Assembly (NCBI RefSeq): GCF_040782645.1
Contig: NZ_CP160403.1
Coordinates: forward strand, 6,669,001 to 6,733,000
Direction: 5' to 3'
DNA from: Streptomyces sp. HUAS ZL42
Lineage (GTDB): Bacteria > Actinomycetota > Actinomycetes > Streptomycetales > Streptomycetaceae
Length of the DNA stretch: 64,000 nt
The position numbers and the translations under genes were made by a program. Within the stretch, counting starts at the first letter, position 1. Every line of letters begins with the position of its first letter. Positions 48,896 through 58,084 of this stretch are shown piece by piece. The notes under the pieces were generated by a model that worked only from the letters and a program-made list of their open reading frames with translations, was not told where the DNA came from and searched no databases.

Positions 48896-51800
48896 GAGGT
48901 CCTGCCCCTCCCCGTGTCGGGTTCGGACGGTCCCGGCGGCCGTTCCGGGCCGCGGGCGGAGACCGTCGGTCCGGACTCGGGGCGCGGCCCCGGGACCGTG
49001 GCCTCTGCCCCGGATCCCGCGCCCGGCCCGCTCTCGCCCCGGCGCCGCCGCGGCAGCTGCTGCGTCGGCGCCTCCGAAGCCGCCCCGCCGACCGGCGGCA
49101 TCACCGCCGTCGAGCCGGGTCCGTCGCGGCCGTCCGGCCCCTCGTTCTCCCGCACGCTCACCAGACCCGCGAACAACCCGATCAGCGCCAGCAGTTGGGC
49201 CGTGTGTCCGAAGGCCCCCTCGCCCGCGGCCACCGGCTCGCCGGCCCCCGTGGCCGCCGCGATTCCCGCGCCCGCGAGGGCCAGGAACGCCAGCGGCACC
49301 AGCAGGGCGTGCCGTCGGTACGCCAGCAGTGCCAGCGCAGGGACCAGCAGCGCGAACCATCCGGCGATCACCGCGGCCACCAGCGTCAGCGCCACCGTCC
49401 CCAGCCACAGCCCGGGCGGCGGCGGCACCGGCTGCGGCTCGTCGGGGTTGGGCGCGCGCCGGCGCCACAGTGCCAGGCCCAGCAGCAGCGCGAGTCCGAC
49501 CCCGCTGCCGATCAGCCCGGCCTCGTACGTCGTCGCCGGCTCGTACGACAGCTTGACCGTGCCGCCCGCCCCGGCCGGGATCCGCCAGCCCTGCTGCCAG
49601 CCGTCGAGCCGGACCGGGCTCAGCTCCTTGCCGTTGAGCGTGGCCCGCCAGCCGTCGTTGTGGTTCTCGTACGTCGTCAGGTACACGGCGGCGCCCGCGC
49701 CGACCGTCACCTCTCGGCGGTCGCCGAGCCAGTCCCGTATCCGCAGGTCCCGACCGGGTTGCGCGGGCGGGGAAACCGTCCCGTGCGTCAGTGTCACGTC
49801 CGTCAGCGCCAGCGGACCGGCGTCGCCCGACTCGACGCGGTGCTCGCCGGTCGACAGGTCCAACTCGGTATCCGTACGCCCCTCCTGGCAGAGCGTCACC
49901 TCAACCGCCCGGCGCTCCACCAGGTCCCGTACGGTCCCCTTCACCGCCGTCCGGTACAGCTCACCGTCCACCGCCAGCAGCGGCCCCCGACCGCACGGCA
50001 GGGAGAAGGGCCGGTCGCCGGTGGGCTGCGGGGTGCGGTAGCGCTCGCCGAGTGCCGGGACGTACGCCTCCGTGAGGCCCACCGGCAGTTGGAGGTCCTC
50101 GTCCGCGACCGGGTTGTGCAGGGTCAGCGGGGCCGTCTTGGTGATCGTGATGTCCAGGGAGTCCGTGGTGATCGGGTCGAAGCGGGTCGCGCCGTTCTCG
50201 TCGACGCCCGCGATCGCCGCCCCGTCCGGGGAGCTGATCTCCACCTCGGTGGGCCGGGTGGACAGGCCCCCGGCCGGCGCCAGCACCACTTCACCCACCG
50301 CCACCTTTCCCTGCCAGCGCAGATGGATCGTGGGCCGGTCGCCCGCGAGCCACGCCGTCGTCAGGTCGCCGTCGGTGAGGTTGCGGGCGGACAGGCTCGC
50401 GCCCAGGTCCGCCGTGGAGTCCGCGGTCGCGGTGACGCGTGTCGCCTGGTCCGGCGCGACCGTGTACAGCAGTTCGTCGAGCGCCTCGCCCGCGACCGGC
50501 ACCGCGCTCGCCTTCACCTCGTACGTCCCCGCGGCCGAAGTGGAGAAGACGCGGTGCAGGCCGGCCTCGGTGCCCGTCGGTGAGAGGCCCGTCGGGTCGG
50601 GTGTGCGGTGCAGGGAGACGACCGAGGCGGCGGTGTCCGCGGCGTCCGCGTCCGTGGGCAGCCGCAGCAGGCGCGTCACCTGAACGTCCGGCAGGGCGAT
50701 CTCCGAGAAGCCCGCGCCGGTCAGACCGGAGCGGCGGGCCACCGAGTCGACGATCGTCAGCTTCATCCAACTCGTCCCGCCGGGAGGTGCCTTGACGGTC
50801 TGCGCGCTTCCGTCGGGGCGCAGGAAGCTGGTCCGCGACCCCTTCTCGGTCTCCACCCGCACCCGTGTCGCCGCCGACCGCACGCTCTCCTGCGGCAGCG
50901 GGGTGACCTTGAACGACGACGGCATGTCGTACGCGTCGTCCGTGAACGCGATCCGCAGCCACTGGCCGTCCGCCGAACCCGGCGACCCCTCCGTCCAGGC
51001 GGTGTCCGGGTTGCCGTCGAAGGCGTTCACCGGGTCGAACTGGGGCAGGTGGAACAGCCAGTTGCCGCTCGAGGACGCCGTGACCGAGCGGGCACCCCGC
51101 AGTTGCGCCACCGTCTGGTGGTCGAGTCCCTTCGCCGGCAGGATCTGGTGCGGCTTCTCGCCCGGGTCCTGCGTGGCGTCCGGCGCGTTGCGCTCGGTGG
51201 CGGTGTACGTGTACGACGTGTTGGCGTTGACCAGGCCGAACCGTGTGTCGGCGCGGCGCAGTCCGTCGCCGACGATCTGCAGGGGCGGGGTGCCGAGGCC
51301 GGGGTGGTTGTCACCGGTGAGGACCGTCGCCCGGCCGCGCAGCCCGGAGGCGAGCGGGAGCAGTGCCTCGGGGCCGCCGGAGACGGCCGCAGTGTCCGCG
51401 ACCGGCAGCAGTCCCGCCTGCCGGGGGTGGGGCACGGCGGTGTCCCGGGGCATGTAGATCTCCACGGCCCGCTCCCGCGGATACAGGCCTTCCACCTGCA
51501 GCGGGGTGCCGTTTGCGATCCGGCCGCCCGTCATGACCGGCCCGAAGCCCCACACACGCCGGTAGCCGGACTGCTCCAGGGTGCGTTTCACGGTCGTGGT
51601 CGGCACGTAGCCGATCTGGTCGGGGTCGAGGTCGCCCCGGACGACGACGTAGTAGATGCCGGCACGACTCAAGTAGTCGGCCAGGCCGGGTACTTCGCCG
51701 CCACTCATCAGCGCCTGCTCGACCGCGTCCATCGCGCGCCGGTTGCCGGGCGTGCCGAACGGGACGTAGTCCCGCTGCGCCCAGCGGCTGTCGGCGACCA

Positions 51801-53256
51801 CATCGAGGGGCTGGTCGATGGGGGAGCCCCAGGTGTAGATGCCGTGCGCGGTGGCCGGGACGACCAGGGCGCGCGCGTCCGGCGAGTACTCCTTGAGCCG
51901 ATCCGCCGTCGCCTTCCAGTACTTGGGTATCTCCTGGAAGGAACCCGGGTTGAGGATCGAGCCGTTCAGGTACGGCCACATCAGCCCCGGCAGGACGAGG
52001 ACCGCCGCGACGAGCGGGGCGTACCGGCGTCCGCGCACGGGACGGGCCCCGCGCGACTCGGCGGCCACGCCCACCAGATGGGCCAGGCCCAGCACCAGCG
52101 CCAGGGCGAGGCCCGTCTGGAACTTGTAGATGTTGCGGAACGGCACCAGCCAGCCGTTCAGCCAGTCCTGCACGACCCCGTGGAAGGGCGCCCCGAACGC
52201 GCCGCCGTACCCGGCGAGCAGGACCAGGGAGACCGACACCACGGTCAGCACCAGCCAGCGCCGTTCGGGCATGTCACGGCGGGCGAGCCCCGCAAGGCCC
52301 AGCCCGGCGGCCAGTGCCGAGCAGACGATCACGACCACCGAGGAGGCAACCGTCCAGCCCGCGGGCAGCCAGGCCTCCCCGAAGTGCAGGTAGGCGACCC
52401 AGTTGCCTGCGCCGCGCAGGGACTCCGTCGCCGACATGGTCTCCGTCGTGGTCCGCGCGGTCTCGACGTACGGCAGGAAGTTCTCGCCGTACACGCCCAG
52501 CAGCAGCAGCGGGATCCACCACCAGGCCGTCGCCACGATCACTCCGGGCACCCACCAGGCGATCAGCCTGCGCTGCCGCGGTCCGGGCGGGCGGGAGAGC
52601 AGGTACAGGCCGACGGGGAGCAGGGAGGCGAGTGTCGCGGCCGCGTTGACGCCGCCCATGAACGGCACGAGCAGTGCCGAGCGCAGGGCGGCGACCCGGG
52701 CGGTGTACCGCTCGTCGGTCAGCGGCAGCAGCACCCACGGCAGGAAGGCGCCGGGCAGCGCGGCCGCCGAGGTGGAGCCGACGACGGTGGTGAACACCGG
52801 CCACAGCGCGTACACGACGGCCGCGAGCAGCCGGGAGCCGCCGCTGCCGACGCGCAGCCTCTCCGTCAGCCGCAGCGCGCCCCAGAAGGCGACCGACACG
52901 ATCAGTGACAGCCACAGCCGTTCGGCCAGCCACACCGGCAGACGTACGAGATCGGCCAGCCAGTAGAACGGCAGCATCGGCCACAGATAGCCGACGTACT
53001 GGTCCTGGATCCCGCCGAAGGACCCCTGGTCGTGCCACAACTGGCCCAGGTCGGAGAGGAACCGGCCCGGATCGACCGTGACGCCGAGCTTGGTGTCGAA
53101 GGTCTGCCGTCCCGGGTGCACCGCGAGCAGCAGGACGAGCACCACGGCCCAGAACCCCAGCAGCCAGCGCCGCGAGCGCGGACCGTCCGGCGGGCCCGCG
53201 GTGGCCGCGGTGGTGGGGACGGCTGCCGGGGGAGGAGCCTGGACCGTGGTCGTCAT
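48892..53256 (-). CDS. AftD-like alpha-(1->3)-arabinofuranosyltransferase family protein
   Basis: A very large (1454-residue) GT-C membrane glycosyltransferase. About ten membrane segments span the N-terminal ~430 residues, with the periplasmic acidic stretch GRQTFDTKLGVTVDPGRFL after TM1. A long extracytoplasmic region follows with two discoidin/F5-8C-like domains (FDGNPDTAWTEG, LTDGDLTTAWLAG). Two or more C-terminal membrane segments end in a disordered cytoplasmic tail. This architecture matches mycobacterial AftD, which adds arabinofuranose to arabinan from decaprenyl-phosphoarabinose. Streptomyces lack mycobacterial arabinogalactan, so the acceptor is unknown. It overlaps both neighbours by four bases. 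Confidence 0.85.
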   Translation of the reverse strand: MTTTVQAPPPAAVPTTAATAGPPDGPRSRRWLLGFWAVVLVLLLAVHPGRQTFDTKLGVTVDPGRFLSDLGQLWHDQGSFGGIQDQYVGYLWPMLPFYWLADLVRLPVWLAERLWLSLIVSVAFWGALRLTERLRVGSGGSRLLAAVVYALWPVFTTVVGSTSAAALPGAFLPWVLLPLTDERYTARVAALRSALLVPFMGGVNAAATLASLLPVGLYLLSRPPGPRQRRLIAWWVPGVIVATAWWWIPLLLLGVYGENFLPYVETARTTTETMSATESLRGAGNWVAYLHFGEAWLPAGWTVASSVVVIVCSALAAGLGLAGLARRDMPERRWLVLTVVSVSLVLLAGYGGAFGAPFHGVVQDWLNGWLVPFRNIYKFQTGLALALVLGLAHLVGVAAESRGARPVRGRRYAPLVAAVLVLPGLMWPYLNGSILNPGSFQEIPKYWKATADRLKEYSPDARALVVPATAHGIYTWGSPIDQPLDVVADSRWAQRDYVPFGTPGNRRAMDAVEQALMSGGEVPGLADYLSRAGIYYVVVRGDLDPDQIGYVPTTTVKRTLEQSGYRRVWGFGPVMTGGRIANGTPLQVEGLYPRERAVEIYMPRDTAVPHPRQAGLLPVADTAAVSGGPEALLPLASGLRGRATVLTGDNHPGLGTPPLQIVGDGLRRADTRFGLVNANTSYTYTATERNAPDATQDPGEKPHQILPAKGLDHQTVAQLRGARSVTASSSGNWLFHLPQFDPVNAFDGNPDTAWTEGSPGSADGQWLRIAFTDDAYDMPSSFKVTPLPQESVRSAATRVRVETEKGSRTSFLRPDGSAQTVKAPPGGTSWMKLTIVDSVARRSGLTGAGFSEIALPDVQVTRLLRLPTDADAADTAASVVSLHRTPDPTGLSPTGTEAGLHRVFSTSAAGTYEVKASAVPVAGEALDELLYTVAPDQATRVTATADSTADLGASLSARNLTDGDLTTAWLAGDRPTIHLRWQGKVAVGEVVLAPAGGLSTRPTEVEISSPDGAAIAGVDENGATRFDPITTDSLDITITKTAPLTLHNPVADEDLQLPVGLTEAYVPALGERYRTPQPTGDRPFSLPCGRGPLLAVDGELYRTAVKGTVRDLVERRAVEVTLCQEGRTDTELDLSTGEHRVESGDAGPLALTDVTLTHGTVSPPAQPGRDLRIRDWLGDRREVTVGAGAAVYLTTYENHNDGWRATLNGKELSPVRLDGWQQGWRIPAGAGGTVKLSYEPATTYEAGLIGSGVGLALLLGLALWRRRAPNPDEPQPVPPPPGLWLGTVALTLVAAVIAGWFALLVPALALLAYRRHALLVPLAFLALAGAGIAAATGAGEPVAAGEGAFGHTAQLLALIGLFAGLVSVRENEGPDGRDGPGSTAVMPPVGGAASEAPTQQLPRRRRGESGPGAGSGAEATVPGPRPESGPTVSARGPERPPGPSEPDTGRGRTS

Positions 53257-53993
53257 GGGGGACACCGCCGGAGGACGAGGAGGAGGTTCCAGGTGGCCAG
53301 CTCGCGTATGCCGGGCGCTCGTACGACGGCTTCCGCGAGGAACGGCCAGTAGCGGGAGCGCGCCGAGACGACCGTGACGTCGTCGCGAGCGCGCACCTGC
53401 CGCAGGGTGGCGCCGATGTGCACGGCGAACAGGTTCTCGCCGAGGGTGTGCTTGGCCGGCCGGCCGGTACGGCGGCGGTAGCGGGCGCGGGCCCGCTCGG
53501 CCCCGAGGTAGTGCCAGGGGGCCCACTCGTGCCCGCCCCACGGGGACAGCCAGTTGGTGAACGACACGTAGATCAGCCCGCCGGGCCGGGTCACCCGCAC
53601 CAGTTCGCTGAGGAACGTCTGCGGATCGGCCACGTGCTCGAGGACGTTGGAGGAGAAGGTGACGTCGGCGACCCCGTCGGCCAGGGGCAGCAGATAGCCG
53701 TCCGCGATCACGGTTCCCTCGGGGGGCTTCTCGCCCAGCTCCCGCACGTCCGGCTCGAAGAGATGGGCGTGCGCGCCGCGGCTGCGGAACTCCTCGGTGA
53801 AGTACCCGCTGCCACCGCCGACGTCCACCACGGTCCGCCCGGCGACCGGCCCGTCGTACGCCTCGACCTGGTCGACGGCGTCCCGGGCGAGCAGGGAGTA
53901 GCAGGCGCCGGGGTCGTCCTGCTCGTGCCGGAAGGCACGGAAGAGGGCGAGGGAACGGCGTATCGAGGGGTCCCTGAGGCCGGTCCCGGTCAT
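53253..53993 (-). CDS. Class I SAM-dependent methyltransferase
   Basis: A 246-residue methyltransferase: motif I VVDVGGGSGYFTEEF, acidic HLFEPDVRELGEK, FSSNVLEHVADPQTFLSE and VTRPGGLIYVSFTNWLSP. The C-terminal part (EWAPWHYLGAERARARYRR) is typical of actinobacterial methyltransferases found next to envelope glycosyltransferases. It likely modifies a sugar. Its ATG overlaps the GT4 gene stop and its stop overlaps the arabinosyltransferase start, so dosage of the three is linked by coupling. Confidence 0.87.
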   Translation of the reverse strand: MTGTGLRDPSIRRSLALFRAFRHEQDDPGACYSLLARDAVDQVEAYDGPVAGRTVVDVGGGSGYFTEEFRSRGAHAHLFEPDVRELGEKPPEGTVIADGYLLPLADGVADVTFSSNVLEHVADPQTFLSELVRVTRPGGLIYVSFTNWLSPWGGHEWAPWHYLGAERARARYRRRTGRPAKHTLGENLFAVHIGATLRQVRARDDVTVVSARSRYWPFLAEAVVRAPGIRELATWNLLLVLRRCPP

Positions 53994-55141
53994 GGGGACC
54001 AGCTCCTCACCGCCTCGGCGGCCACGACCCGGAACTGTCGCACCGTGCGGTGCCAGCGATACCGCGCCGCGTGATCGCGGGCCGCCTTGCCCATGAGTTC
54101 ACGTCGGTGCCCGGACAGGGCCAGCGTGCACCAGGCCGCCGCGAAGGAGGACTCGCCGTGCGCGAGGACGCCGGTTTCACCGTCGAGTACGGAGTCCCGC
54201 AGTCCGGGTACGTCGAAGGCGATCGCCGGGGTTTCGCGTGCGGCCGCCTCCGTCACCACCAGACCCCAGCCCTCCATCGCGGAGGGGTGCACCAGCAGCC
54301 AGGCGGCGCACAACAGCCGGTGCTTCTCCGCCTCGGACACATGGCCCGTGAACTCCACGCCGGGTCCGGCGAGTTGCTCGAGCCGTTCCCGCTCGGGCCC
54401 GTCGCCGACGATCAGCAGCCGGCCGCCGGTGACCGGGCGCACCCGCTCCCACAGCCGCAGCAGCAGGTCGATCCGCTTGTACTCGACGAGCCGTCCCACG
54501 GCCACGAACAGCGGTTCCGGCGAGCGCTCGGCCCGCGGCCCCGGCTCCTCGACCCCGTTGTGCACGACCCGGATGCGGTCCCGCTCGACGCCGATGGCGC
54601 GCAGGGCATGTGCCGTCGAGGGGGACACGGCGACCAGCAGACTCCGGTGCTGCGCCGTGGTCAGCGCCCAGTGTTCGAGTCTTCGGCCGATCCGGGCGGC
54701 CGGGGCGAGCGGTCCGCCGAACCGCATCTTCCACACGTCCGTGTGGACGTGGTTGACCAGGCACAGCGTGGGGCCGTGGTGCCAACGGGGCGCCAGGTAC
54801 GGCACGCCGTTGCACACCTCGACCAGCAGGTCGGTCTCGCCGACCTGGCGGTCGAAGGCCGAGCGGGCGCGCAGGTAGTGGCCGTAGGCACCGCCCGCCG
54901 ACACCACACGGTAGTCGCGGTAGGCAGCCGGTCCGCCGCACAGCAGGGTCACCTGGTGACCGAGCCGGGTCAGTCCGTCGGCGAGCCGGTCGACGAGCAG
55001 CTCGGAGCCGCCGGCGTGGGGATTGCCGAGGTCACGGTGGGCGAGGAAAACGATTCGGCGCGGTTGTGGGGGGAGCGCCGAAGGGTGCTGCGACGCCCGG
55101 GGATACGCGGCGCGCAGCTGGGACGGCACGTGCTGGGGCAT
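53990..55141 (-). CDS. GT4-family glycosyltransferase
   Basis: A 383-residue GT-B fold glycosyltransferase. The N-terminal domain has RRIVFLAHRDLGNPHAGGSE and VSAGGAYGHYLRAR. The C-terminal domain has VAVGRLVEYKRIDLLLRLW, LLIVGDGPERERL and the donor motif HPSAMEGWGLVVTEAAARE (E-x7-E). It transfers a hexose-type sugar from a nucleotide sugar to a cytoplasmic acceptor, probably a lipid-linked intermediate. ATG 55141 has GGAG five bases upstream. It is the first gene of the nine-gene operon, and the promoter must lie in 55142-55335. Confidence 0.9.
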   Translation of the reverse strand: MPQHVPSQLRAAYPRASQHPSALPPQPRRIVFLAHRDLGNPHAGGSELLVDRLADGLTRLGHQVTLLCGGPAAYRDYRVVSAGGAYGHYLRARSAFDRQVGETDLLVEVCNGVPYLAPRWHHGPTLCLVNHVHTDVWKMRFGGPLAPAARIGRRLEHWALTTAQHRSLLVAVSPSTAHALRAIGVERDRIRVVHNGVEEPGPRAERSPEPLFVAVGRLVEYKRIDLLLRLWERVRPVTGGRLLIVGDGPERERLEQLAGPGVEFTGHVSEAEKHRLLCAAWLLVHPSAMEGWGLVVTEAAARETPAIAFDVPGLRDSVLDGETGVLAHGESSFAAAWCTLALSGHRRELMGKAARDHAARYRWHRTVRQFRVVAAEAVRSWSP

Positions 55142-55325
55142 GGGTGCTCCAACTCGTCTCGGGGTGCGGAACTCAGCGTGGGGCAGGGGTCGTTTCTGTG
55201 CGGGGTCTGAGCTCTACGTGGGTGGGGGGTGTGGACGGGCTGTGCTGGGGTGGGGTTGGACAGTTTTCGCCCAGCCGTTCGCCACGGCTACTCACCGAGG
55301 TGACAATTTCGGCGGTTATTAGATC

Positions 55326-55338
55326 TGACGTATCGTCA
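55326..55338. promoter_or_regulatory. Inverted repeat TGACG-TAT-CGTCA before the glycan operon
   Basis: A perfect 5-bp-arm dyad lies about 185 bp upstream of the GT4 start and overlaps the stop codon of the DUF3068 gene. The surrounding 55290-55340 is noticeably AT-richer than the genes. It could be an operator for the operon or part of a terminator for DUF3068. No clear promoter hexamers were assigned. Confidence 0.4.
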
Positions 55339-56322
55339 AATCGTGAGCGGAACCGGGGGCGTCTCGGATGTTTCGTCGCCATTGGGCTGCTTCCGCCCAC
55401 GCGCCACCAAAACGCCACCCACCACCGCGAGTACGAATCCGGCCACAGCCGCCCCGACCGGCAGCGTCTCGCTCACCATGCGCAGTTGACCGCTGTCCTT
55501 CTTCGCCTGCCGCACTGCCTCCTTCTGCGTCTCGGTGGTGAAGGCGATCTTGCGGCTGTCCAGCAGCACCACCGCGTCCGTCTTCGCGCCCGGCGCCCGC
55601 AGCGTCCGCTTCGGGCCGGTCTGCGCGTAGATCACCCGGCCGGTGCGCTGGTCCACGATCAGCTCGAGGCCGTGGTTGGAGTACCACTCCTCGGCCAGTA
55701 CCTGCGGCCGGTTCGGCTGGTCGACGATGGCGCCCGGGACCAGCCGGGTGCCGACCTTCGCCGGCGCAACAGTGCCGGTGAACCGGTATCCCGTGTACCC
55801 CTGCACCTTCTTGGTGCCCTGGTAGCGCAACGTGACCGTCGAGCCGAGGGAGTTGTCCCACCAGCTGTAGGAGCGCTTCTGCACGTCGAACGGGAACTTC
55901 AGGTAGGCCTCGCCCTCGATGTACGGCGTCTCCTTGCAGCAGTGCACCGGCTTGGTCGTCTTCCGGTTCATGACCCAGCGGTGCGGGACGAAGTCCAGCG
56001 CGTCGTGCGGATCGGCCGCAGGCAGCGACTTGTCGGTGTCCACCGTGGTCGTCACGTCCCAGACGGCGTTGCCGCTGCGCTCACTGTCCGCCACGTTGCC
56101 CCGCACCCGCTGGGTGACGGTGATGCGCTGGTCCGGCACGGTCTCGATCTTCTCGGTGTCGAAGACGCTGCCCGTGCCGCGATAGACGGCGGTGGTGTCG
56201 ATGTCGATGGGGTTCACGGCGGCGCGTGGGCTGACGTACCAGGCCAGCAGGGGCGCGAGTACCAGCAGAAACGTGCCGAGACCCAGCAGGATCAGGGAGA
56301 AGGGCGAGGCAGTACGGCGCAT
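55336..56322 (-). CDS. DUF3068 membrane-anchored protein
   Basis: A 328-residue protein with an N-terminal hydrophobic segment (ILLGLGTFLLVLAPLLAWYV), a beta-rich extracytoplasmic domain of about 260 residues with YRGTGSVFDTEK and WDNSLGSTVTLRYQGTKKVQGY, and a C-terminal membrane segment (AAVAGFVLAVVGGVLVA). This is the DUF3068/PorA-like family of actinobacteria, of unknown biochemical role and often near envelope glycan genes. It is transcribed toward the glycan operon in the same direction, with about 195 bp between. A good promoter (TTGACA-17-TACGGT) lies upstream. Confidence 0.87.
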   Translation of the reverse strand: MRRTASPFSLILLGLGTFLLVLAPLLAWYVSPRAAVNPIDIDTTAVYRGTGSVFDTEKIETVPDQRITVTQRVRGNVADSERSGNAVWDVTTTVDTDKSLPAADPHDALDFVPHRWVMNRKTTKPVHCCKETPYIEGEAYLKFPFDVQKRSYSWWDNSLGSTVTLRYQGTKKVQGYTGYRFTGTVAPAKVGTRLVPGAIVDQPNRPQVLAEEWYSNHGLELIVDQRTGRVIYAQTGPKRTLRAPGAKTDAVVLLDSRKIAFTTETQKEAVRQAKKDSGQLRMVSETLPVGAAVAGFVLAVVGGVLVARGRKQPNGDETSETPPVPLTI

Positions 56323-56362
56323 CCGGGCACTCCAGGTCCGAGAAGGAACAGTGCGCGTGCGA

Positions 56363-56469
56363 GTCGTCCCACCCCTATGGGCCGGGAACCGTAGGCGCCC
56401 CTTGACGGGCTGTCAATGCTTGTCGACACTGGGCCGACAGGCAGGGGTGGGGCACCGGGGTGGGACGAC
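56363..56469. promoter_or_regulatory. Overlapping divergent promoters inside a long-range inverted repeat
   Basis: GTCGTCCCACCCC (56363-56375) and GGGGTGGGACGAC (56457-56469) are perfect 13-bp inverted copies 81 bp apart. Between them, TTGACA (56416-56411) and TACGGT (56393-56388) form a 17-bp-spaced minus promoter for the DUF3068 gene. TTGACG (56402-56407) and GACACT (56425-56430) form a 17-bp-spaced plus promoter for the small protein and PucR gene. The -35 boxes overlap in the dyad TTGAC-n5-GTCAA. Confidence 0.7.
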
Positions 56470-56495
56470 CTCCGGACAGAGAGGCTGACCCTGCG

Positions 56496-56648
56496 ATGTC
56501 CAGACTGCTCGCCGCCGCACTGACCATGGCGGCCGCCGCCGCCCTCGCCGCGGGCGCCGCACTCGGCGTCGTCGCACTGCTCGAGGCGACGCCCGACCAG
56601 CCGAACACCCCGCTGATCACATACGAGCAAGCGGGGGAGGGGGGTTGA
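56496..56648 (+). CDS. Small single-pass membrane protein
   Basis: A 50-residue protein. A hydrophobic helix rich in Ala and Gly covers about residues 3-28 (LLAAALTMAAAAALAAGAAL), followed by a short polar tail with TPDQPNTPLITY. The pattern recalls DUF2613-type small actinobacterial membrane proteins, but the match is by eye only. It precedes the PucR regulator by three bases (TGA then GTG), so it is co-transcribed and perhaps coupled. A plus-strand promoter candidate lies at 56402-56430. Confidence 0.7.
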   Translation: MSRLLAAALTMAAAAALAAGAALGVVALLEATPDQPNTPLITYEQAGEGG

Positions 56649-56651
56649 CCC

Positions 56652-57929
56652 GTGCCCGGCCGTAGCGCGCCGGAGGCGAACCGAAGAGTGGCAGCTCGAC
56701 CGGCACCCGTCACCACCCGCTCGGCCTGGCACGAGGTGCCCCGACTCCAGGTGCGCCGGTTCGCCGCGATCGCCATGGCCGAGGCGCCCGAGCTCGCCGA
56801 GGAGATCCTGCGCGAGATCCGCCGCGAATACCCCCACCTGCCGGTCGTCCTCGACGAGAACGGTGAGCCGATGGCCCTGGTCGGCATCCGCCGCGCCATC
56901 GAGGTCTTCGTCCAGCACCTGGAGACGGCGGAGGGCCGCCCGACGGTGCCGCCCGGGGTCTTCCAGGAGTTCGGGCGCGGCGAGGGCCTCAACGGCCGCA
57001 GCCTGGATTCCCTGCAGGCCATCTACCGGATGGGCGTACGGCTGGCCTGGCGCCGTTTCGCCGAGATCGGACAGCGGGTGGAGATCCCGCCGCCGGCGAT
57101 GTACGAGCTGGTCGACGCGGGCTACGAGTACCTCGACGGCCTGGTCGACCAGTCGGTGCGCGGCTACGCGGAGGCCGCCGCACGGCAGGCCGGCGAGCGC
57201 CTGCGCCTGCAGCGCCGCCTGATGGAGCTGCTGCTCGCCGAGCGCCACCGGGGCGACCCGGCCGACGCGCTCGCGGAACGGGCCGCGCGGGTCGGCTGGC
57301 CCCTGCCCGAGAAGGTCGCGGTGGGGGTGCTGCTGCGTCCGGCGCGGGAGGCGATGGCGCCCGCGGTGGGGCAGGGGGTGCTGCTCGACATGGAGTGCGA
57401 GCAGCCGCGCATGGTCGTGCCCGAGCCCGACGCGGGGGGCCGGCCCGAGCTGCTGCACCGGGCGCTGGCCGGCTGGGCCGGCGCGATCGGCCCGCCGGTG
57501 CCGCTGGCCGACGCGTCGAAGTCGCTGCGCTGGGCCGAGGCCGCCGTACACCTCATGGAACGGCGGCTGCTGCCGGCCGGGGAGGTTCTGCACTGCACCG
57601 AGCACACGGAGGCGCTGGTCCTGCTGCAGCCGGAGGAGCTGATCGACGACCTGGCCCTGAGGTGCCTGGCCCCCTTGGCGCAGTGCGGGCCCACGCATGG
57701 GCGACGGCTTGCGGAAACGTTACTGGCGTGGCTGGAGACGCGGGGTGGGGCGCCGGAGGTGGCGGCTCGGCTCGGTGTCCATCCCCAGACCGTCCGTTAC
57801 CGTCTCCGTCAGATCCGTGAACTGTGGGGCGACGAGATCGACGATCCGGACCGGCGTTTCGAGCTGGAGCTTGTCCTGCGGGCCCAGCGGCTGAGGGGGA
57901 CGCTGGGCGAAACGCGGGCCGGGGACTGA
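56652..57929 (+). CDS. PucR/CdaR-family transcriptional regulator
   Basis: A 425-residue regulator. The N-terminal ~170 residues are helical (RFAAIAMAEAPELAEEILRE, FVQHLETAEGR, LDSLQAIYRMGVRLAWRRFA), a GGDEF-like CdaR region follows, and a C-terminal PucR helix-turn-helix closes the protein (LLAWLETRGGAPEVAARLGV, TVRYRLRQIRELWG). Streptomyces have many such regulators with mostly unknown ligands. GTG 56652 is three bases after the small membrane protein. No metabolic gene is coupled, so targets are unknown. Confidence 0.9.
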   Translation: MPGRSAPEANRRVAARPAPVTTRSAWHEVPRLQVRRFAAIAMAEAPELAEEILREIRREYPHLPVVLDENGEPMALVGIRRAIEVFVQHLETAEGRPTVPPGVFQEFGRGEGLNGRSLDSLQAIYRMGVRLAWRRFAEIGQRVEIPPPAMYELVDAGYEYLDGLVDQSVRGYAEAAARQAGERLRLQRRLMELLLAERHRGDPADALAERAARVGWPLPEKVAVGVLLRPAREAMAPAVGQGVLLDMECEQPRMVVPEPDAGGRPELLHRALAGWAGAIGPPVPLADASKSLRWAEAAVHLMERRLLPAGEVLHCTEHTEALVLLQPEELIDDLALRCLAPLAQCGPTHGRRLAETLLAWLETRGGAPEVAARLGVHPQTVRYRLRQIRELWGDEIDDPDRRFELELVLRAQRLRGTLGETRAGD

Positions 57930-58024
57930 AGGCCGGGTTCGGGCGCGATCGGCAGGTTCGGAGGTGGTCGGCGCACGCCCATTGCCCGGACAAACACAGT
58001 TTGAGTAGCCTGTGTTCGTCATTC

Positions 58025-58053
58025 CGATCGACTGTTGAAATATCGAACGATCG
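58025..58053. promoter_or_regulatory. Candidate IclR operator
   Basis: CGATCG occurs at 58025-58030 and 58048-58053, flanking GTTGAAATATCGAAC (58034-58048), an imperfect dyad of the GTT-n-AAC kind often bound by IclR proteins. It is AT-richer than the surroundings and lies 32 bp before the IclR start, so it is a likely autoregulatory site. Confidence 0.55.
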
Positions 58054-58084
58054 CCACACAGACACCAAAGGGAGGGGGCCGGAC

